Assembly (NCBI GenBank): GCA_015680685.1
Contig: MNCI01014175.1
Coordinates: 273,210 to 337,209, forward strand
Length of the DNA: 64,000 nucleotides
Direction of reading: 5' to 3'
Source: Gnetum montanum
Taxonomy: Eukaryota; Streptophyta; Gnetopsida; Gnetales; Gnetaceae
In this document: positions 44,340-56,280 of the stretch, one piece after another
Numbering within the stretch: the first letter of the stretch is position 1
Layout: the number at the start of each line of letters is the position of its first letter
Position numbers and translations under genes: made by a program
Notes under the pieces: model-generated
The model's database searches: none
What the model was told of the DNA's origin: nothing
The model's input: the letters and a program-made list of their open reading frames with translations, nothing else

Positions 44340-45437
44340 TGATAAGAGCGATTACTCTAGAAGTTACTCTAATTATTAGAGTGGTTACTCTAGTAGTTAT
44401 TCTAATTATTAGAGTGGTTACTCTAGTAGTTACTTTAGCAGTTATTCTAATTATTAGAGTGGTTACTCTAGCAGTTACTTTAGTAGTTATTCTAATTATT
44501 AGAGTGGTTACTCTAGCGGTTACTCTAGTAGTTATTCTAATTATTAGAGTGGTTACTCTAGCGGTTACTTTAGTTGTTATTCTAATTATTAGAGTGGTTA
44601 CTCTAGCGGTTACTTTAGTTGTTATTCTAATTATTAAATTGGTTAATCTAATTATTAGAGTAGTTTCTCCCAAGTCTATAAATACAGTGCCCAGGTGCAC
44701 AATTGGGAAGAAGTCTTTTAGCAGTCAAGTAGCAAAACTCTTGTAGTTTTTTTGAAAGTTAGAGTATTTTCCAAGTGCCTGTAGCAGGAGGTCTAAGTGT
44801 GGATGGATCTTTATTCAAGAATTAATGTACCTGAACACACCATTGTGTTGGAGATAAAGACAAGCTCTTTGATTCATCCCTATAGCACTTGAGATTTGTT
44901 TTCTTATGCATTTCTTTTATTTTATTTTCTTATGCATTTATTTTATTTTATGCACTTTACATTTATGTTATTAGCACAACAATTCATTTTGATTAATTAA
45001 GAAAATTGTTAGATTACACAAGCATGACCACTTCGAGCATACATGTAATGATTGGTAACCTAGTAACGATTAGTGTTTGGTAATCCCAACAGTGTTGTAC
45101 TGATTTAGGATGTGTATGGAAAGTGGGAATGGATGCTGGTGTTAGGACTAGTTAGAACTTAGTTAATGAGTAGTTAAGTTAAATTAGTCACTTAGTTACC
45201 TCTCTCCTTCCCTACTAGTGTAGGATATAGAAACATAAAAGCTATAAAAATCATATGCCTCAAGCTTACTTAACCATGTAATCATGACATACAGGTAAGC
45301 TTGGGAAGACAATGATCAACCAACCCGTCTTTGTTCCATAAGGGTGCATAGGTAGTTAGTCCTTGGAATTCAATCAAATCATGCGTGAAACACTCGTATT
45401 CGTATGGTTGTGCGTAGGGGCACCTCGCTGCTCATCA
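44340..45437 (+). repeat. Right (3') LTR of element A
   Basis: 1098 bp, TGATAAGAGCG to CTCATCA. U3 consists of the 45 bp tandem array; TATA box CTATAAATACA at 44676-44686; then R/U5 homologous to the left LTR. The flank AGCAC (45438-45442) is the expected target duplication, but no partner is present at the left end. Confidence 0.88.
44345..44665 (+). repeat. 45 bp tandem array in U3 of A
   Basis: About six to seven units of ATTCTAATTATTAGAGTGGT...TTACTCTAGCGGTTACTTTAG. CTCTAATTATTAGAG is an inverted repeat. As 45 is divisible by three, it opens frames of 130-135 codons on both strands (44308-44700, 44339-44746), which I reject as genes. Confidence 0.88.
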
Positions 45438-48400
45438 AGCACCTATGTTTAGTAATATCTTTAACATACCTTGCCACAAGACCTAGAAAAGACACATGTC
45501 ATAGGGAAGAAGTAGAGGGTTGGGTCAAGTCAGCTTCTGTGGCTCCTTCATCTTTTGCAAATTTTGATGTTGAGGATGTGAATGAAACATATCATCTTTT
45601 TCATTTTAGGATCTTTACTATGTTATTGTCACAAAAGAAAACCATTGGGATTAAACAATCTTGGACTATGAAAAAGGTTTTGAATGATGGTGCTAGGTTC
45701 AACTAGGCTACCTTTTTGGTTAATAGTCTATGAGATGAGGTCCAAAAGCTCTATGGTAACCTAAATTCTACATGTTATCTACATTTCACATTTTTCCTTG
45801 CATATCTTTTGAGGTTTGTAGAGTTCTTGGTGTGTAAGAAGGATGGAGAGTGGATAACCTATAATTCCATACAACTTTCCAAACCTTGGACCAAACACAT
45901 CACTTATGTGATGTGCCTTCAAGATCCACCCATAAAGGAAGTTGGAGAGTTACTATCTATTACCACTAAGGATGTTAGTGGTGTTCTTGGTTATTTTCCT
46001 AATAGAATAGGGATTAAACCCTACGTTGAACATGGTAACATCAAGAGGACCAAGATGAAATCCAAAGAGGTGGATGGTGAAGTAGAAGAAAAGAGAAAAA
46101 GATCACATGTTGAAGCAGATGTCCAAGTTCCTAATCAACCAACACCTAAGAGAATAACTATCAAGCTTAACAAGAAAAATCAAGCCATTGGTAGTATGTA
46201 TGCATTTTCTTTGCTTTATGCATGTATTTTTTATGTTCTTTTTGTTTTTTTATAGTGCAAGGGCCTCCTCTAGAGGCATTTGCATCCAATTCTTATTCTA
46301 AACCTTGGGTGAAAGTGCCTAATAAGATGGATTTTATGTAGGGAGTGATGGATGACATGATTGGCAAACTCCAATAGATATCCTTTAATATGGGTAAGGA
46401 TGGCTAGATCATTTTCTTTTTATTTTAATAAAGTATACCTTATTTTGGTTCCTTTTTTTCAATAGTTCCTAACATGTAATGGGATCCCTCATGGGAGTTT
46501 GAGATTGATGGCCTACTTATGGGTTGTTGAACTTTAACAAAGCACACACCACACCTAATTTAATGTGGTTCCCCAACTTGGGTAGTCCACACTCAAAGGA
46601 TAGTTCACAAGCACACCTCTAGACTTTGTTACCTCAAATGTGGTTTGAAGGGTACCACACCTTGTACAAGCTCCAAGCTCCACAATAGAGTAATTAAATA
46701 CTACAAATCCACTCAACCTGTAAGGTCTTGACAAGCTTAGAAAATGATTTTCAAGATCCCACAACCTTTGCAACTTGAGCTCTACTCCAAAGTGTTATGG
46801 CATTACACCAATACTCAATCTTTTAGGATCTTGACAAGCTTAATTAAGATTCCTTCCCACAAAAAGCACATCAACCCCACAGGGCAACAAAAGAGAATAA
46901 CAATCACAAGGAAAAAATGCAACTAAGTTTGCTAATCCTTGCACTTTAAGGCACAACTTACTTTGAACAATTACAAACAAATAAATGATTGTTCAATGAG
47001 AAAAAATAATGAATACAATGATTTCTTGATGATTACATAATGATAATACAAAATCCTGCACATTTCCCAATGAGAATGAAGTTTTCTTATAGCCACTATG
47101 TTTCCAAATTCATATTGTAACTTATAAAATGGCTAACTAACAATCATTAAATACATCTTCTTTGTGACTAAGACATCTTTCTGCATCTAAACTCCATTTT
47201 GGAAAGATGTCTTCTTTTGATGAATGACGTCTTTCTAAAATTGATCTTTATTTTGCAAAGACCTCTTCTTCTAATGAAAGATGTATTTCTCTTTACAAAG
47301 GTGTTTGATTTTTTGTAAAGATGTCTTCTCTTACGCTGCCTTTAATTCTACCAAGATGTCTTCTATTCTTAGAGATGTCTTTCTTCACCTTCTTTTGTAC
47401 TTTGAATTCTTCATTCCTTGTCCAAGTTCTTGAACTTCCACAAGCCTTCTTATCCAAGTTCCTATTGTACAAACACAACAATCACATAACCATACAAACA
47501 TCTTTGTTCTCCATTTTTCTTAGTGTTTTGACATACCAAAAGGTCCACACTACCTTTGCTACCACTTGATATGGAAAATGTTCGATGATGGTTGTATGAG
47601 GGGGCTACTCGATATGCCACATCATCCTCTTGAGCATTCTACAAGTGAAATGCTTCAATGATTATTTGTAGGAATCAAAGTTGCAATGTTGGAGAAGCAA
47701 GTGGAATAAATATCAAAGGAAAATAGGAGCCTGCAAGATTGTAAGGAATTCATAGAGGCTTGGGTAACTAACAAGAATTCCTTGTGCACCAAGGAGATTG
47801 AGTGGTCACACTATTGGAGTGCGAGCCAAAAAGATTACTCTATCCAAGAGCAATGTTGACAAATATATGCAGATGGAGGTGCTAGTTTGTAAAAGCCAAG
47901 ATTGGAGGGATTATTATGCCCAGATGCTTGATTGGGATCAGAAATAGAAGATCCAAAAATGCTTGTACAAGGTGAAGAAGGAAAACCTTCTAAAGCTATG
48001 GCATGGAGAGGCCATGGATCAATGTAAATACGAGTTTTTCGTACAAGGAGTAGGTGTGGAGGACACCTATAAGTTGTTTATAGAGGCTTTGGAGGTTTTT
48101 GATTCTCCTACTCCTCATATCACTACTGCCTCTAGAAAGACTAGCGTTGTGGATATCTTCCATGCTCCACCTAAGTGGACAAATGTAGAGAGGAGGAATA
48201 TCTTGGTGGGGACCAACCTAGGAGATATCTCTTGGGCCAATATGAGTGAAGAAGTGATCCTTCGCCAATTGAAGAATGGCCTCCAAAAATTTTCTTCCAA
48301 AGACATTTCTTTGGAGTTCCTTGAGGTTTGGAAAGCATGTTTAAGTTCTTTTCTTTATATGATTTATCTTGTTTCATAGTTTTATAGTTTTTAGTTATAT

Positions 48401-48515
48401 TTTATTTTTGGTTATCATGGCTACTAATTGTATGTATGTTTTTTGTTTATAGGCCTTAGGTGATGACATTGGTGATGATACAGATAATGATCCTCCTCCT
48501 CCCTCTATAGCTTAG
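45438..48515 (+). pseudogene. Antisense spliced gene of element D (homologue of the one in C)
   Basis: Plus-strand gene opposite to D. The first exon is cut by element A at 45437. LNSTCYLHFTFFLAYLLRFV and EFLVCKKDGEWI (about 45,760-45,855) align with C's LDSRFNVHYAFFVAYL and EFIVVCENGTWV. Frame 45809-46190 ends in a Lys-rich, nuclear-signal-like stretch (EEKRKRSHVEAD, RITIKLNKKNQAIG). Introns: 46191-46255, probably 46391-46465, and 48326-48452. The last exon reads ALGDDIGDDTDNDPPPPSIA and stops at 48513. The frame 47963-48325 includes PPKWTNVERRNILVGTNLGD, matching C's PPRWTTVKKGKVTASANLGE. A 1.06 kb insertion (46525-47580) and scattered stops show it is dead. Confidence 0.7.
46525..47580. 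mobile_element. Unclassified 1.06 kb insertion in D's antisense gene
   Basis: Separates coding that reads EIDGLLMG from FDDGCMRGLLDMP. Starts TGTTGAACTTTAAC with CCCCAACTTGGGTAGTCCAC nearby, which looks like the start of a plant copia-type LTR. The right end contains, in reverse, AAGTGGTAGCAAAGG, reminiscent of a decayed tRNA-Met primer site. 47,150-47,400 is full of AAGATGTCTTC words. No clear target duplication, so the exact ends are uncertain. Confidence 0.45.
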
Positions 48516-49080
48516 TTACAGTTTTTTTTTAATTTTTTTAGATGGTTGTAGTAGTTGTTATTTGGCTATCATAGCCTTAGAGACTATGTACCATTATTAT
48601 ATTTTCATTGTCATGTGTTGTACGATGCAACTATGACTATTGGACATTTGACATTATATATTTTTTCTTATTGCCACATGGTGTGGCTATGGCTACTATT
48701 TTGTTTTTTTATGTTTTACAATTTTTATTGGTTTTTTTAACATTTTATATTTTTTACATTATTTTTTATTTTATGTAAACATAAAAAGAAACACAATCGA
48801 TAAATAGGTATGAAAATGTGAACAAGGCTATGTAGTAAATAAAGAGACATAATGCAACTAAGTTAACATTGTTAACAAAATGTAAACATGAAAGTAAAAG
48901 AAAATTGAAAACAAGGCAATTGTCAAACAATCATGCAATATATACAAGAAATAGAAAATAGGTAATGTGTTTTATCTATCAACTATTTCATAATCTTTGG
49001 GATATTAGGAAATTTATATAGTTTCTGCTGCATGATTCTATACTGCCCATTTCCTTTGCTAATGATGTTAAATGGGAGTT
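48516..49080. other. AT-rich spacer between antisense gene and protease in D
   Basis: Equivalent of 41,804-42,593 in C. Rich in AAATG(T)AAAC words like C's spacer; no coding seen. The end of the protease frame (DELWEELPFNII) lies at about 49,060-49,100. Confidence 0.45.
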
Positions 49081-49600
49081 CTTCCCACAATTCATCCAAG
49101 GCCCCAGAGTTACTAGTTTTAGCTTAGTTGATTTTGTTACATTCGCTAGCTTCATTTTTGGCTTTAATAGTTTCTTCTTGAAACTCTAATTTGAACCCTT
49201 GTTCCACATCACCATTGTTAATAGATAAGGGAATTCTGTTGTTTTCATCTATTATTATCTCAACTCCCTCATAAGGTAGGTAAATCTCTTGATGAATTAT
49301 GGATGAGAACACCTATATTTTGGCTAACCAAGGTATCCCTAGAATTAGGTTAAAACCTGGTATGTCTTCCACCATAAGGAAATTAGCAGAGGTAGGGAAT
49401 TATTCCCTAGCTATGAAGTTTAACAAAATCAATTCTTGCACATCCACCTACAACTTGTTAAAGGATTTAAGAGCAAAGGTGCAGGTATTTTGAATGTGTT
49501 CAACTAAGCCTAAATGCTCTATGATAGGGAAGGGGATAACATTCATTTTCACTCTATTCTCCACATGCACTTAATGTACTTTATATTGATGAATTCTAAT
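49081..49600 (-). pseudogene. pol: Protease of element D
   Basis: Minus strand: MNVIPFPIIEHLGLV (about 49,540), NFIARE and FPTSANFLMVEDIPGFNLIL, GIPWLAKI, then SSIIHQEIYLPYEGVEIIID (in the open frame 49312-49124). It aligns block by block with C's protease. The catalytic D-D-G-A of C is replaced here by E-N-R-V-type residues, so this copy is inactive. Ends in LDELWEELPF, homologous to C's TTWAELPL. Confidence 0.75.
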
Positions 49601-50199
49601 TGTTAGGAAAAGAGGTGCTCTCAAAACTTTACCATTTTAAGGATTGGTTTTCACCTCGCTATCATGAAACATCAATGTAACTAGCCTCACTTCTTCCATA
49701 GATGAGGGTGGTACTATTGCACATGGATGGACTCCTCACTAGTTGGAAGCTCCTCACTAATGGGAATGGAAGCCAACATTTTAACTACCACTTCATGATG
49801 GGCAAGAGAGGTCATAACCAAGTCATAAAAGCTCAAAGAGGAGTTCTTTTGTTATAGTGAGAGCTTGACCTATTCTAGGGTAGTGAGGAAGTCTTTATTA
49901 TTGTTAGACATTCTATCAATCTTGTTAGCCTTAACCTCATCCATTCTATATAAGATCTTGACCTCATGTTTTCACATTTGTTGTTTGGGTCCCTTTCCCT
50001 TTTCTTGTTTTTGATTACCCTTCTTAGACTAATTAGTTGATGTGTGTTGAACATCAAAATCCATTGGTATAGTAGAAATTAGGGTAGGATTTAGTAGACC
50101 TACTTCTTTTTAAACCTTGGGTTAGTTTTTTCCTTAGCATTAAGCTTTAGAGTTGGCTTCTTTTATTGTTTTGGAGGTGATTTCTGTTATTTGGTTGAG

Positions 50200-52302
50200 A
50201 TGATGTTGAAGCATTAGCTACCATGGAAGGACACGGGTTAACTTGGGCTACAAGATCATTGATAGAGGAAGAGAGCACTCATATGACAAAGGGTTCCTTG
50301 GAAGCCATAGGTGGTGATATCCTTATAACAAATGGAGTTCTTGCACTTGAAGAAGTCTATTTGTTACAAGGGGATATCCGAACCACAAATGATTCCCTAG
50401 TGATTTTGGGCTTATTATGTATGTTGAAGGTTGCTATAATGTAGTGGTCATTGTTGGTATTGAGAGGATCCTTATATACTTGCATGTCTTGATTTTGTAG
50501 CCTAATTGGTTTACATGCATATAGAATAAACTCTCCATTATATATCATTTTCTACAAATCATTTTTCAAGGCCAAGTAAAATTTAGTGTCATGGAGAGGC
50601 AGTACGTGATAGTGATAGAACTGGTCTAACTTGAAGAATTGTAGCATGGTAGGGTCATCCTTTATTTCTACAGTGGGATCCTTATCTTCTACAAGTATTC
50701 TCTAATAATTTCTTGTCCTAAATCCTCCCACTCTTAAGCAACTAGTCAAGAAGCTCTACGGGCTTCATCAGCAACTTGGTATATCTGGACCTATCTTTAC
50801 ATACAAAATTAGGCTTAAGTGGGTTAAACATGAAAGTGCTTAAGGTTGATGTTTGGGAAACAGTGGTTGTAGTGGTCTTAGGTTGTGTTGTCTTAGGTGT
50901 CTATGTAGTTGTTTTGTTTCTTTGGCCACAGTGGCCACAACTATGTGTGCTTGTTTACATTTGTCCCTATCTCATTTTGTATGTTGGTTCTTGTAAGTTA
51001 CATAAGTAGGATCATTACTAGCTTTTGTGGCCTCTTATATGTTTTTAAATTTGAAAAAGGCTTAATTGAGAGATCTAGGATCTAGATAATATAGCTTTAA
51101 CTTAATAAAATTGTTAACCATACCCTTGAATATGGCCAAAACATGTGTTTCAAAGATGGGTTTAAGTGTCTTGTTAAAAGTGACATTCCATCTTTGGATA
51201 AACTTTTGAACAAGCTAAAGGGGCCCTTGTCTCACTTTCATGAGTTTTTATAACATTATTTTAAGTTTTAAATTATATTTAAAATGGTTAACAAACTAAT
51301 TTATTAAGTTGCCTAGAGAGAAAATGGATCCTCTTGGTAGTGCTCAATATCAATCAAGAGCTTTTCCTATCAAGGAAATGGGAAAGACATGCAACATGGT
51401 GTGAGGCCAAGCTTGCAATAATAGAAATCCTGAACAAAAGGTTATGAGATGAGCATTAGGATCACTTTCATAATTGTACTTGGTGAAGTGCAGAATTAGT
51501 ACACCTATGGGAAGGACTATCTGGGGGACATTGGTACTAATTGTGTCATCTTGGTAAAAGTCCATGACCTTTATCATCTAGTTGGAACTAGCCTTAAGCT
51601 TCTTAAGCTTATTAATGAGGATTTGGATCAACTAGAAAGCTTGATCTAAGCTTTGAGGTGCTCCTCCTAGTTGCATAGGTTACACGACTAGTTGCATGGG
51701 TGATGGAATGGCTTGAGGCTAGGCTATAGGTTGTGGTATTGTTTGGAAGGGCTTGGTTTCCACCACCGTAGGGGGATTGAAGAGAGAAAATAAGGTTGGT
51801 GCAAGGAGTTGTTGAATAAAAGGGACAAAAAAAGCATGGGAAGTGTTTGGAACTTGGGATCCCAGAAATGGATGAGATGAGATGACGATTGACAGAGGCA
51901 TGATGGACACATTGTGATGGAGTTGTGTGGAGCGAGGTTGAGTGGAAAATGGGGGAGATGTGAAAATGGAAGAGACTTGGGAAACTAGTTGGGGAGGTTT
52001 CTCTAAGGAAGTAGTAGACATTCTTTGCATGTTATATAAGGGATTAAGCATAAATTTAGGAATGGATGTTTGTAGGTTTCTTCCCCGTAGCCCTTCTCCT
52101 CATAGTAACCTCCAAATTCTTCATGTTCCTGTCTTTCATGATCTTGCCTAAATTCCTCACTCATTACAATCTCCTCCTCATCATCTACCAACTGGGCTAG
52201 CATTTTCATGTAAGCCTCTGAAAGCTCTATCCTATCGTATGGGAAAGGAATGTATTCCTTCCCATTTCTATGAATGATTTTACATTCACGTTCAAAGTCC
52301 AA
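50200..52302 (-). pseudogene. gag: gag of element D
   Basis: Minus strand. N-terminal frame 52302-52003: RIELSEAYMKMLAQLVDDEE and an acidic, Glu-rich stretch. A Pro-rich region 52051-51719. Capsid core in 51577-51200: KYNYESDPNAHLITF, FPISLIGKALD-Y and ALPRGSIFSLGNLIN-FVNHF, the Ty3/gypsy gag domain as found in Tat/Ogre elements. C-terminal FYLALKNDL-KMI and MQVYKDPLNTNNDHYI (50,680-50,400) match C's gag tail; the knuckle Cys residues are lost. Many stops. Confidence 0.75.
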
Positions 52303-53393
52303 CTCCTTACTTGGGATTTGAAGGCTAGCTTGGATCTTTACACAAATAAAATTTTAATAATCTTGTGAAAGAGTAGTATGTGTTGGGTCACATCCTAGAT
52401 GCCTAAGTGATTACTTTCACTTTATCATAGTAGGGTCCTTGGGGTTATAGATGTGGGTGGATTATTGGTTGGTGCCCATATCAATGATGTGGTATGGTAG
52501 GATGGTAGAGGCAAGAGGCATAAAATGTGATGGAACAATTATTTGGTCAAGGTGATAAAGGCTTTAATTTAATTTTATTTATTTTTTATATTTTTTTAAT
52601 TAATAAATATTTTTTTAAAAAAAAATTAAATTATATCACTTTATGTAAGACTATAGCGTAAGAGGTTATAGCATTAAAGGTCATAGCATATCTAAGTTAT
52701 AGCATAAATGGGTTGTAGCATGTGAGGCTAAAGCGTATAGGCTACAATTACAATGGCATCAATGTATAAGATGCAACTTAACAAGAAAGATACAAATTTT
52801 CTAGTATTCATTAACGTGCATGAGATAGGCTTGCTTTAGATAAGCTAGCTTATTTGAAAGTAAATAGGGTAAACAGGTTAACTTCAATTAAGCTAGCTTC
52901 TTTGGCTAAAACAAGCTCACTTAAAATGAGCTAGATTGTTTAAAATTAAATAGGTTAACTTCAATTAAGCTAGCTTGTTTGGTTGAAATAGGCTAGATTA
53001 AAATAAGCTAGCTTGTTTGATGCAAGAGGCAAAAACCTACAAATAAACTAGTAAATAAGCTAGCTTATTAGTATAAAGGCAAAGAACTATATATATGCTA
53101 GCTTATATTATGTAATTAGGCTAAAAAATAGTAAATAAGCTAGAAAATAAGCTAGCTTATAAAGGAGGAATAGGCAAAAGAAATTGGAAATACATTAATG
53201 TACAAGCTAGAGATACAGATAAATTGGCAAATAAGCTAGCCTATAACGTTAAAATATGAGAAAAACTGCAAATATGCCAAGAAATAAGTTAGCAAATGTA
53301 AGAGAAACAAATGTGAAACTTCAAATACACTAATAAATAAGTTGGCATATGACAAAGAATTCACATAGAGGCCCTCCTTCTAGTGTGAAAAGT
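52303..53393 (-). other. Leader of element D with AGCTAGCTT repeats
   Basis: Between gag and 5' LTR. Dense in the palindrome AAGCTAGCTT and TAAGCTAGCTTATT words (52,840-53,340), the same motif as in D's LTR repeat. 52,560-52,640 is very A/T-rich. I see no primer site beginning TGG next to the LTR; the minus strand there reads ACTTTTCACACTAGAAGGAG. Confidence 0.6.
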
Positions 53394-54505
53394 TGTAAGG
53401 CCTAAAAAATTTGGTGCTAGAAAACTAAAATTCTTAGAGAGAAATAGTTTAATGCCAAATCCCTTAGGCCTTAAGAAGGAAATTTGAAGCACCTTAAATG
53501 GTCTAACATATCACTTAGGGACTTAAAACTCTATTACCAACATATTTTATGAAAAATAAAAAATAAAAACTACAACATGCATGACTTCAATAGTAAATCA
53601 TGAAAGTATAGTAAACAAACATTTAAATACAAGAAATGCTAGAATTGCAAACTTTGTATTAATGTAAAAAAGAAAAGAAAAAAGAGAACATTGTGTGAGT
53701 AAACGTTTAGAAGATATAGATGGGAGGCTTCAAGAAAGCCTGAAATAAGCAAATATCCCTAGGAATCTATTCCAAGTGGTAGAGTGTGTGCTACACTTGG
53801 GCTAAAATAGATTTTTCCATGATTTTCACTTTAAATGTTGTTGAAGATTTGTTGTCATGAGAGAATTGTGCTAAAAAATGTTTTTTGAAAGGTTGCAAAA
53901 CCTAGAACTCTTCTCTTCTATTTCTCTTTGGGAAATTTGGTTTGAAAAAAAGTCCCAAAATTGGATGCAAATCTACTTAAATAGGCTACAATATGGATGA
54001 ATTATAGTGTCACATGCTAATATGACCATTAAAAGTTATGCGTAATGTAAATATGTAGCTTACAAGCTAGTGTATTTGGCTTTTAGGCTAAAAATGCTAG
54101 TGTATTTAACATTTTCATTGCCTAAGATTCCAGCATAAGAGGCACTTGTGTAAGAGAATTTTGCTACCTATGTAGCATATTTACATTTTAGGCCTCTTAT
54201 AAGGTAGCTTAAATATGATTTATAGCTTATAAGCTAGCTTAAGTGACATTTATAGCTTATAAGCTAGCTTGAATGAAATTTATAGCTTATAAGCTAGCTT
54301 AAATGGCATTTATAGCTTATATGTTGTAATTTCATTTTACACATTGAATATTGTTGGAACTTTAGCTAAAACAAGGCTATCAGATGGGATTTTTGATGGA
54401 AAAATATGCAATTGTTTTTGGCTTTTAATTTCCATCAATTACATTGCAAATTTAAATATTAAGGCTTATCATGCAAAATTTGCAAGTTTTCCTTGAGGTG
54501 TTTCA
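53394..54505 (-). repeat. 5' LTR of element D (right copy)
   Basis: 1112 bp, TGTAAGGCCTAAAAAATTTG to GAGGTGTTTCA. Contains three full and two partial units of a 30 bp repeat (54211-54324). Confidence 0.88.
54211..54324. repeat. 30 bp LTR repeat around AAGCTAGCTT (right copy)
   Basis: Exact 30 bp period at 54211, 54241, 54271 and 54301; unit ATTTATAGCTTATAAGCTAG-CTT plus spacer. Two full units more than the left LTR. Confidence 0.88.
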
Positions 54506-56280
54506 CTAAGAAGATGAGGCTTTTTATAATTAGGACCAAGATTAATGATAATGCTTTTGAAATTGATAACCACATGATGTTGGTATGTCTCTTGTAGTTA
54601 ATGTTTCAAATCTTGTGCACTATCATGGACTAAGTGATGAGGAAATCATATAGGATAGCATCAATAAGTTGAAGGGGGCTATTGAGTAGTCCAAGTCTTC
54701 AATGGAAAGAAAGGAAATTGTACTAGAGCAAAAAGAAGCTTTAAGTACTCATGAAGTAAAGAGACGTAACTACTTGATTCACTATGAGGATCAGTTCAAA
54801 TATGATGTTCCATGAGTTCATGAGATCAAATTTCATGATAAGGGGATCATTCAACCCCTACTTCCTTATTCACATGAGTTTACTTTTTAAAAGATGGTAG
54901 AGCTAGTGTAGGGACACCTCTTCCTATTCCCTTCTCTCTTCCTTACATGTGATTTTTGGAGGTTCTAAGCTCTATGGAGACAACTTGAAGGTCAAGAAGA
55001 TGTCTTGTCTAAGAGTTGGGACTTCATAGGAGATTTCTAGGATATAAAGGAGATGTATCTATTGAGAGCTAAATCTTCATATAAGACATCTTGCATTAGA
55101 TAGTAGACATCTTAAGAATTATGGAGACATCTCTCAAGTTACTAGAATGTCTCAGATAAGAAATCTAAACCAAAAGGAGATATCTCACTCATGAAGAAGA
55201 TTTCTTAGAAACTTATAAGACATCACCCCTTAAAGATGTTTTTTCATAGGAGATGATCCAATGAGATAAAAGACAACATGTATAAGTAGTAAACTCTAAA
55301 ATTGATTTTTCCAATTCAAGAAATAGTCAAGAGAAGGTGAAAAAAGATAGAAACATCGTGGGATCTTCAAGTTAATCTTGAGGAATATTTTCTAGGCTTT
55401 TTGTCTTGTTGTGTAAATAAATATTGGTTTTTCATACTTGTACTATGAAATGTGAATGAAGAGATGAGATGTCATAAAAGTTCATGTGTTGAGCTTGAGA
55501 AAAAATATAAGTACATTGAGTGAGTGCATATGTGGTTGCAGATCCAAGGTCAATTATGTGATGTACTAGCTTGTATATTCTTGGTCTTAGTTTTGTGTTG
55601 AGATCTTAGTCTTAGGTTGTGGAAGAGATTCTCCATCGATTCTATCTTGCATTGAGAATAGCCATTATGTAGTTGTAGAGCCTCATGCTCTATAACATCA
55701 TTTGATTACTTGTAAGATATTATTTTAGATGTTTTATGGGTTATGGAACCATAATATAATCTTCTTTTAATAACTAAAGATAGCTAGGTTTTTTTACTTT
55801 CTAGCATCTTATTTATCTTTTCATAATAGCTAGATTTAGTGAGTTTGAACATGATTTTCCATTGAAGTGAACCTACTCCACATATGTCTGATTGTCTAGC
55901 TACCTCATTCCTCCAACCAAATCCATAAGAAAGTCTTTTTTTCTTTTTTGTAATTCATTACCTTGCTCAATCTTAGCACTGATTCCCTTCATTTTTCTAT
56001 GATTTTCAAGTGATTATGTTAGTTGTGATGAGGAGCATTTCAAGGAAGAAGCTTATCATTAAAATTTTTGTTTTAGTACTAGATTACTTTTAATATTATT
56101 AATTTATGATTATATGATGTAATATTTAGCTAGAATTGGTGAATTTTTTATTTCATATGAGAATGCATCTTATTTTTCCTTACGTAGATCAACTTTGATT
56201 CAATCTTTAATTATTTTGCATTAATTACTATGCAATTATTAAAAATTGGCTAATTTTATATAACATTAGAGTGTAATGCC
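54506..56280 (+). mobile_element. Element E, right part: integrase tail, chromodomain and LTR-like region
   Basis: Begins with the second CTAAG and resumes E's integrase at KINDNAFEID (about 54,550). The tail from about 54,907 (TGTAGGGACACC) is parallel to F's LTR at 57593-58673. The exact 3' end is unclear; E's copy is longer than F's and may end near 56,280 at GTGTAATG or a little beyond. Strings AGATGTCT/AGACATCT recur between 54,970 and 55,260. Confidence 0.7.
54640..54860 (+). pseudogene. pol: Chromodomain remnant of element E
   Basis: After the integrase tail the frame gives EVKRRNYLIHYEDQFKYDVP and then VHEIKFHDKGI. This fits the chromodomain core YLVKWKG...DATWE. F's copy reads HEYLIY-ED and DDAIWIHETKL and supports the assignment. 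Chromodomains steer insertion to modified histones. Stops are present. Confidence 0.6.

Larger units (their letters stand above)
10172..45437 (+). mobile_element. Element A: Athila-like Ty3/gypsy, split twice by B and C
   Basis: Plus-strand element. Left LTR ends at 11096; gag and protease run 11.6-14.5 kb; B is inserted at 14555-25154; pol resumes at 25156 in the same reading (the protease-RT linker reads EPL on the left and continues ELKSF on the right). The non-coding tail runs 28.0-29.9 kb, is cut by C (29907-44243) and resumes at 44244 to the polypurine tract and right LTR (44340-45437). The left boundary is uncertain: LTR homology is solid from about 10,325, and TGATGAG at 10172 is a candidate start. 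The right flank AGCAC has no partner on the left. Confidence 0.85.
5154..54505 (-). mobile_element. Element D: Tat/Ogre-like Ty3/gypsy, minus strand, carrying nested A, B and C
   Basis: Defined by an LTR pair (5154-6201 and 53394-54505) with perfect CTAAG duplications. Read on the minus strand, the order is 5' LTR (right), leader, gag (about 52.3-50.2 kb), protease (about 49.6-49.1 kb), then a segment with an antisense gene (48.5-45.4 kb) cut by element A. Left of A (10.17-6.26 kb) the expected RT, RNase H and integrase are missing and unassigned DNA occupies the space. The polypurine tract adjoins the left LTR. About 14 kb remains after removing A (which carries B and C). Confidence 0.85.
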
